DNA of 64,000 bases from Enterococcus wangshanyuanii. Its GTDB lineage: Bacteria; Bacillota; Bacilli; Lactobacillales; Enterococcaceae. Position numbers and translations under genes: made by a program. Positions 63,929 through 64,000 of the stretch are shown piece by piece (positions within the stretch are counted from its first letter, which is position 1; each line of letters opens with the position of its first letter). Location: assembly GCF_002197645.1 (NCBI RefSeq), contig NZ_CP021874.1, positions 3,658,001 through 3,722,000 of the forward strand. The letters are read 5' to 3'. The notes beneath the pieces were generated by a model. That model did no database searches and was not told the DNA's origin. It worked only from the letters and a program-made list of their open reading frames with translations.

Positions 63929-64000
63929 TGTCTGATATGCTAAAAGGAATTGCCGCAAGTGATGGTGTTGCTATCGCTAAAGCTTACCTGTTAGTTCAAC
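63928..64000 (+). CDS. ptsI: PTS enzyme I, 5' end (partial)
   Basis: The first 24 codons, beginning [20 protein letters not shown], match the N terminus of enzyme I (LKGIAASDGVAIAKA is conserved). It continues beyond the window. The ATG overlaps the ptsH stop, so the pair is translationally coupled. Confidence 0.93.
   Translation, partial: MSDMLKGIAASDGVAIAKAYLLVQ

Overview
The window reads as chromosomal DNA of a low-GC Gram-positive coccus of the order Lactobacillales, most probably the genus Enterococcus. The signs are the complete dltXABCD operon, the ahpC gene paired with an FAD disulfide reductase, a DUF1827 gene beside clpE, the ptsH-ptsI pair, AAGGAGG-type ribosome binding sites, and strong intrinsic terminators that are often shared by converging genes. 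I see no phage, transposase, integrase, rRNA, tRNA or CRISPR array. Most of the window is core genome.

Layout. 1-8.5 kb: ammonium uptake (amt, glnK), an HD phosphohydrolase, DNA polymerase IV, a photolyase, and on the minus strand the anaerobic ribonucleotide reductase nrdD-nrdG behind two NrdR boxes. 8.7-16.4 kb: a BceAB-like peptide-sensing/detoxification ABC transporter, then dltX-dltA-dltB-dltC-dltD for D-alanylation of teichoic acids; both fit a cell-envelope defence role. A decayed cupin gene follows. 16.8-30.9 kb: M42 peptidase, DUF975 membrane protein, metallo-hydrolase, lipoate ligase, O-methyltransferase, a HhH-GPD glycosylase, a DUF915 hydrolase, peroxiredoxin ahpC with a PerR-like operator and its permuted AhpF-like reductase, SGNH hydrolase, a DnaQ-like exonuclease, exonuclease III, an oxidoreductase, murB and a CBS-ACT protein.

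31-38.1 kb: rpmG-secE-nusG, a second DUF915 protein (a lipoprotein), serine dehydratase genes sdaAB-sdaAA, a small secreted protein, then rplK-rplA and rplJ-rplL. The ribosomal genes carry two L1-type RNA leaders and an L10 leader with an attenuator. 38.5-45.2 kb: a GlsB-like membrane protein, a PRD/EIIA regulator divergent from a PTS operon (EIIB, EIIC, EIIA, GH1 6-phospho-glycosidase), and a histidine-phosphatase lipoprotein. The GH1 protein has Gln where the acid/base Glu is expected.

45.2-52.3 kb: rlmCD-type rRNA methyltransferase, recX-mutY, a structured small-RNA locus, a DUF402 nucleotide phosphatase, a leucine-rich-repeat-like secreted protein, a GNAT acetyltransferase and an esterase. 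52.3-52.8 kb holds the most unusual element: three tandem copies of a roughly 113-nt hairpin RNA with compensatory base changes, upstream of an AI-2E-family permease. 54-64 kb: a CNNM/CorC-like protein, an Mga-type regulator, prfC, an Xre regulator, DUF1827, a decayed remnant, clpE behind a CtsR operator, a small unknown protein, ptsH and the start of ptsI.

Many start codons are GTG or TTG. Starts given below were chosen by Shine-Dalgarno spacing. All function calls come from reading motifs; no database search was possible.
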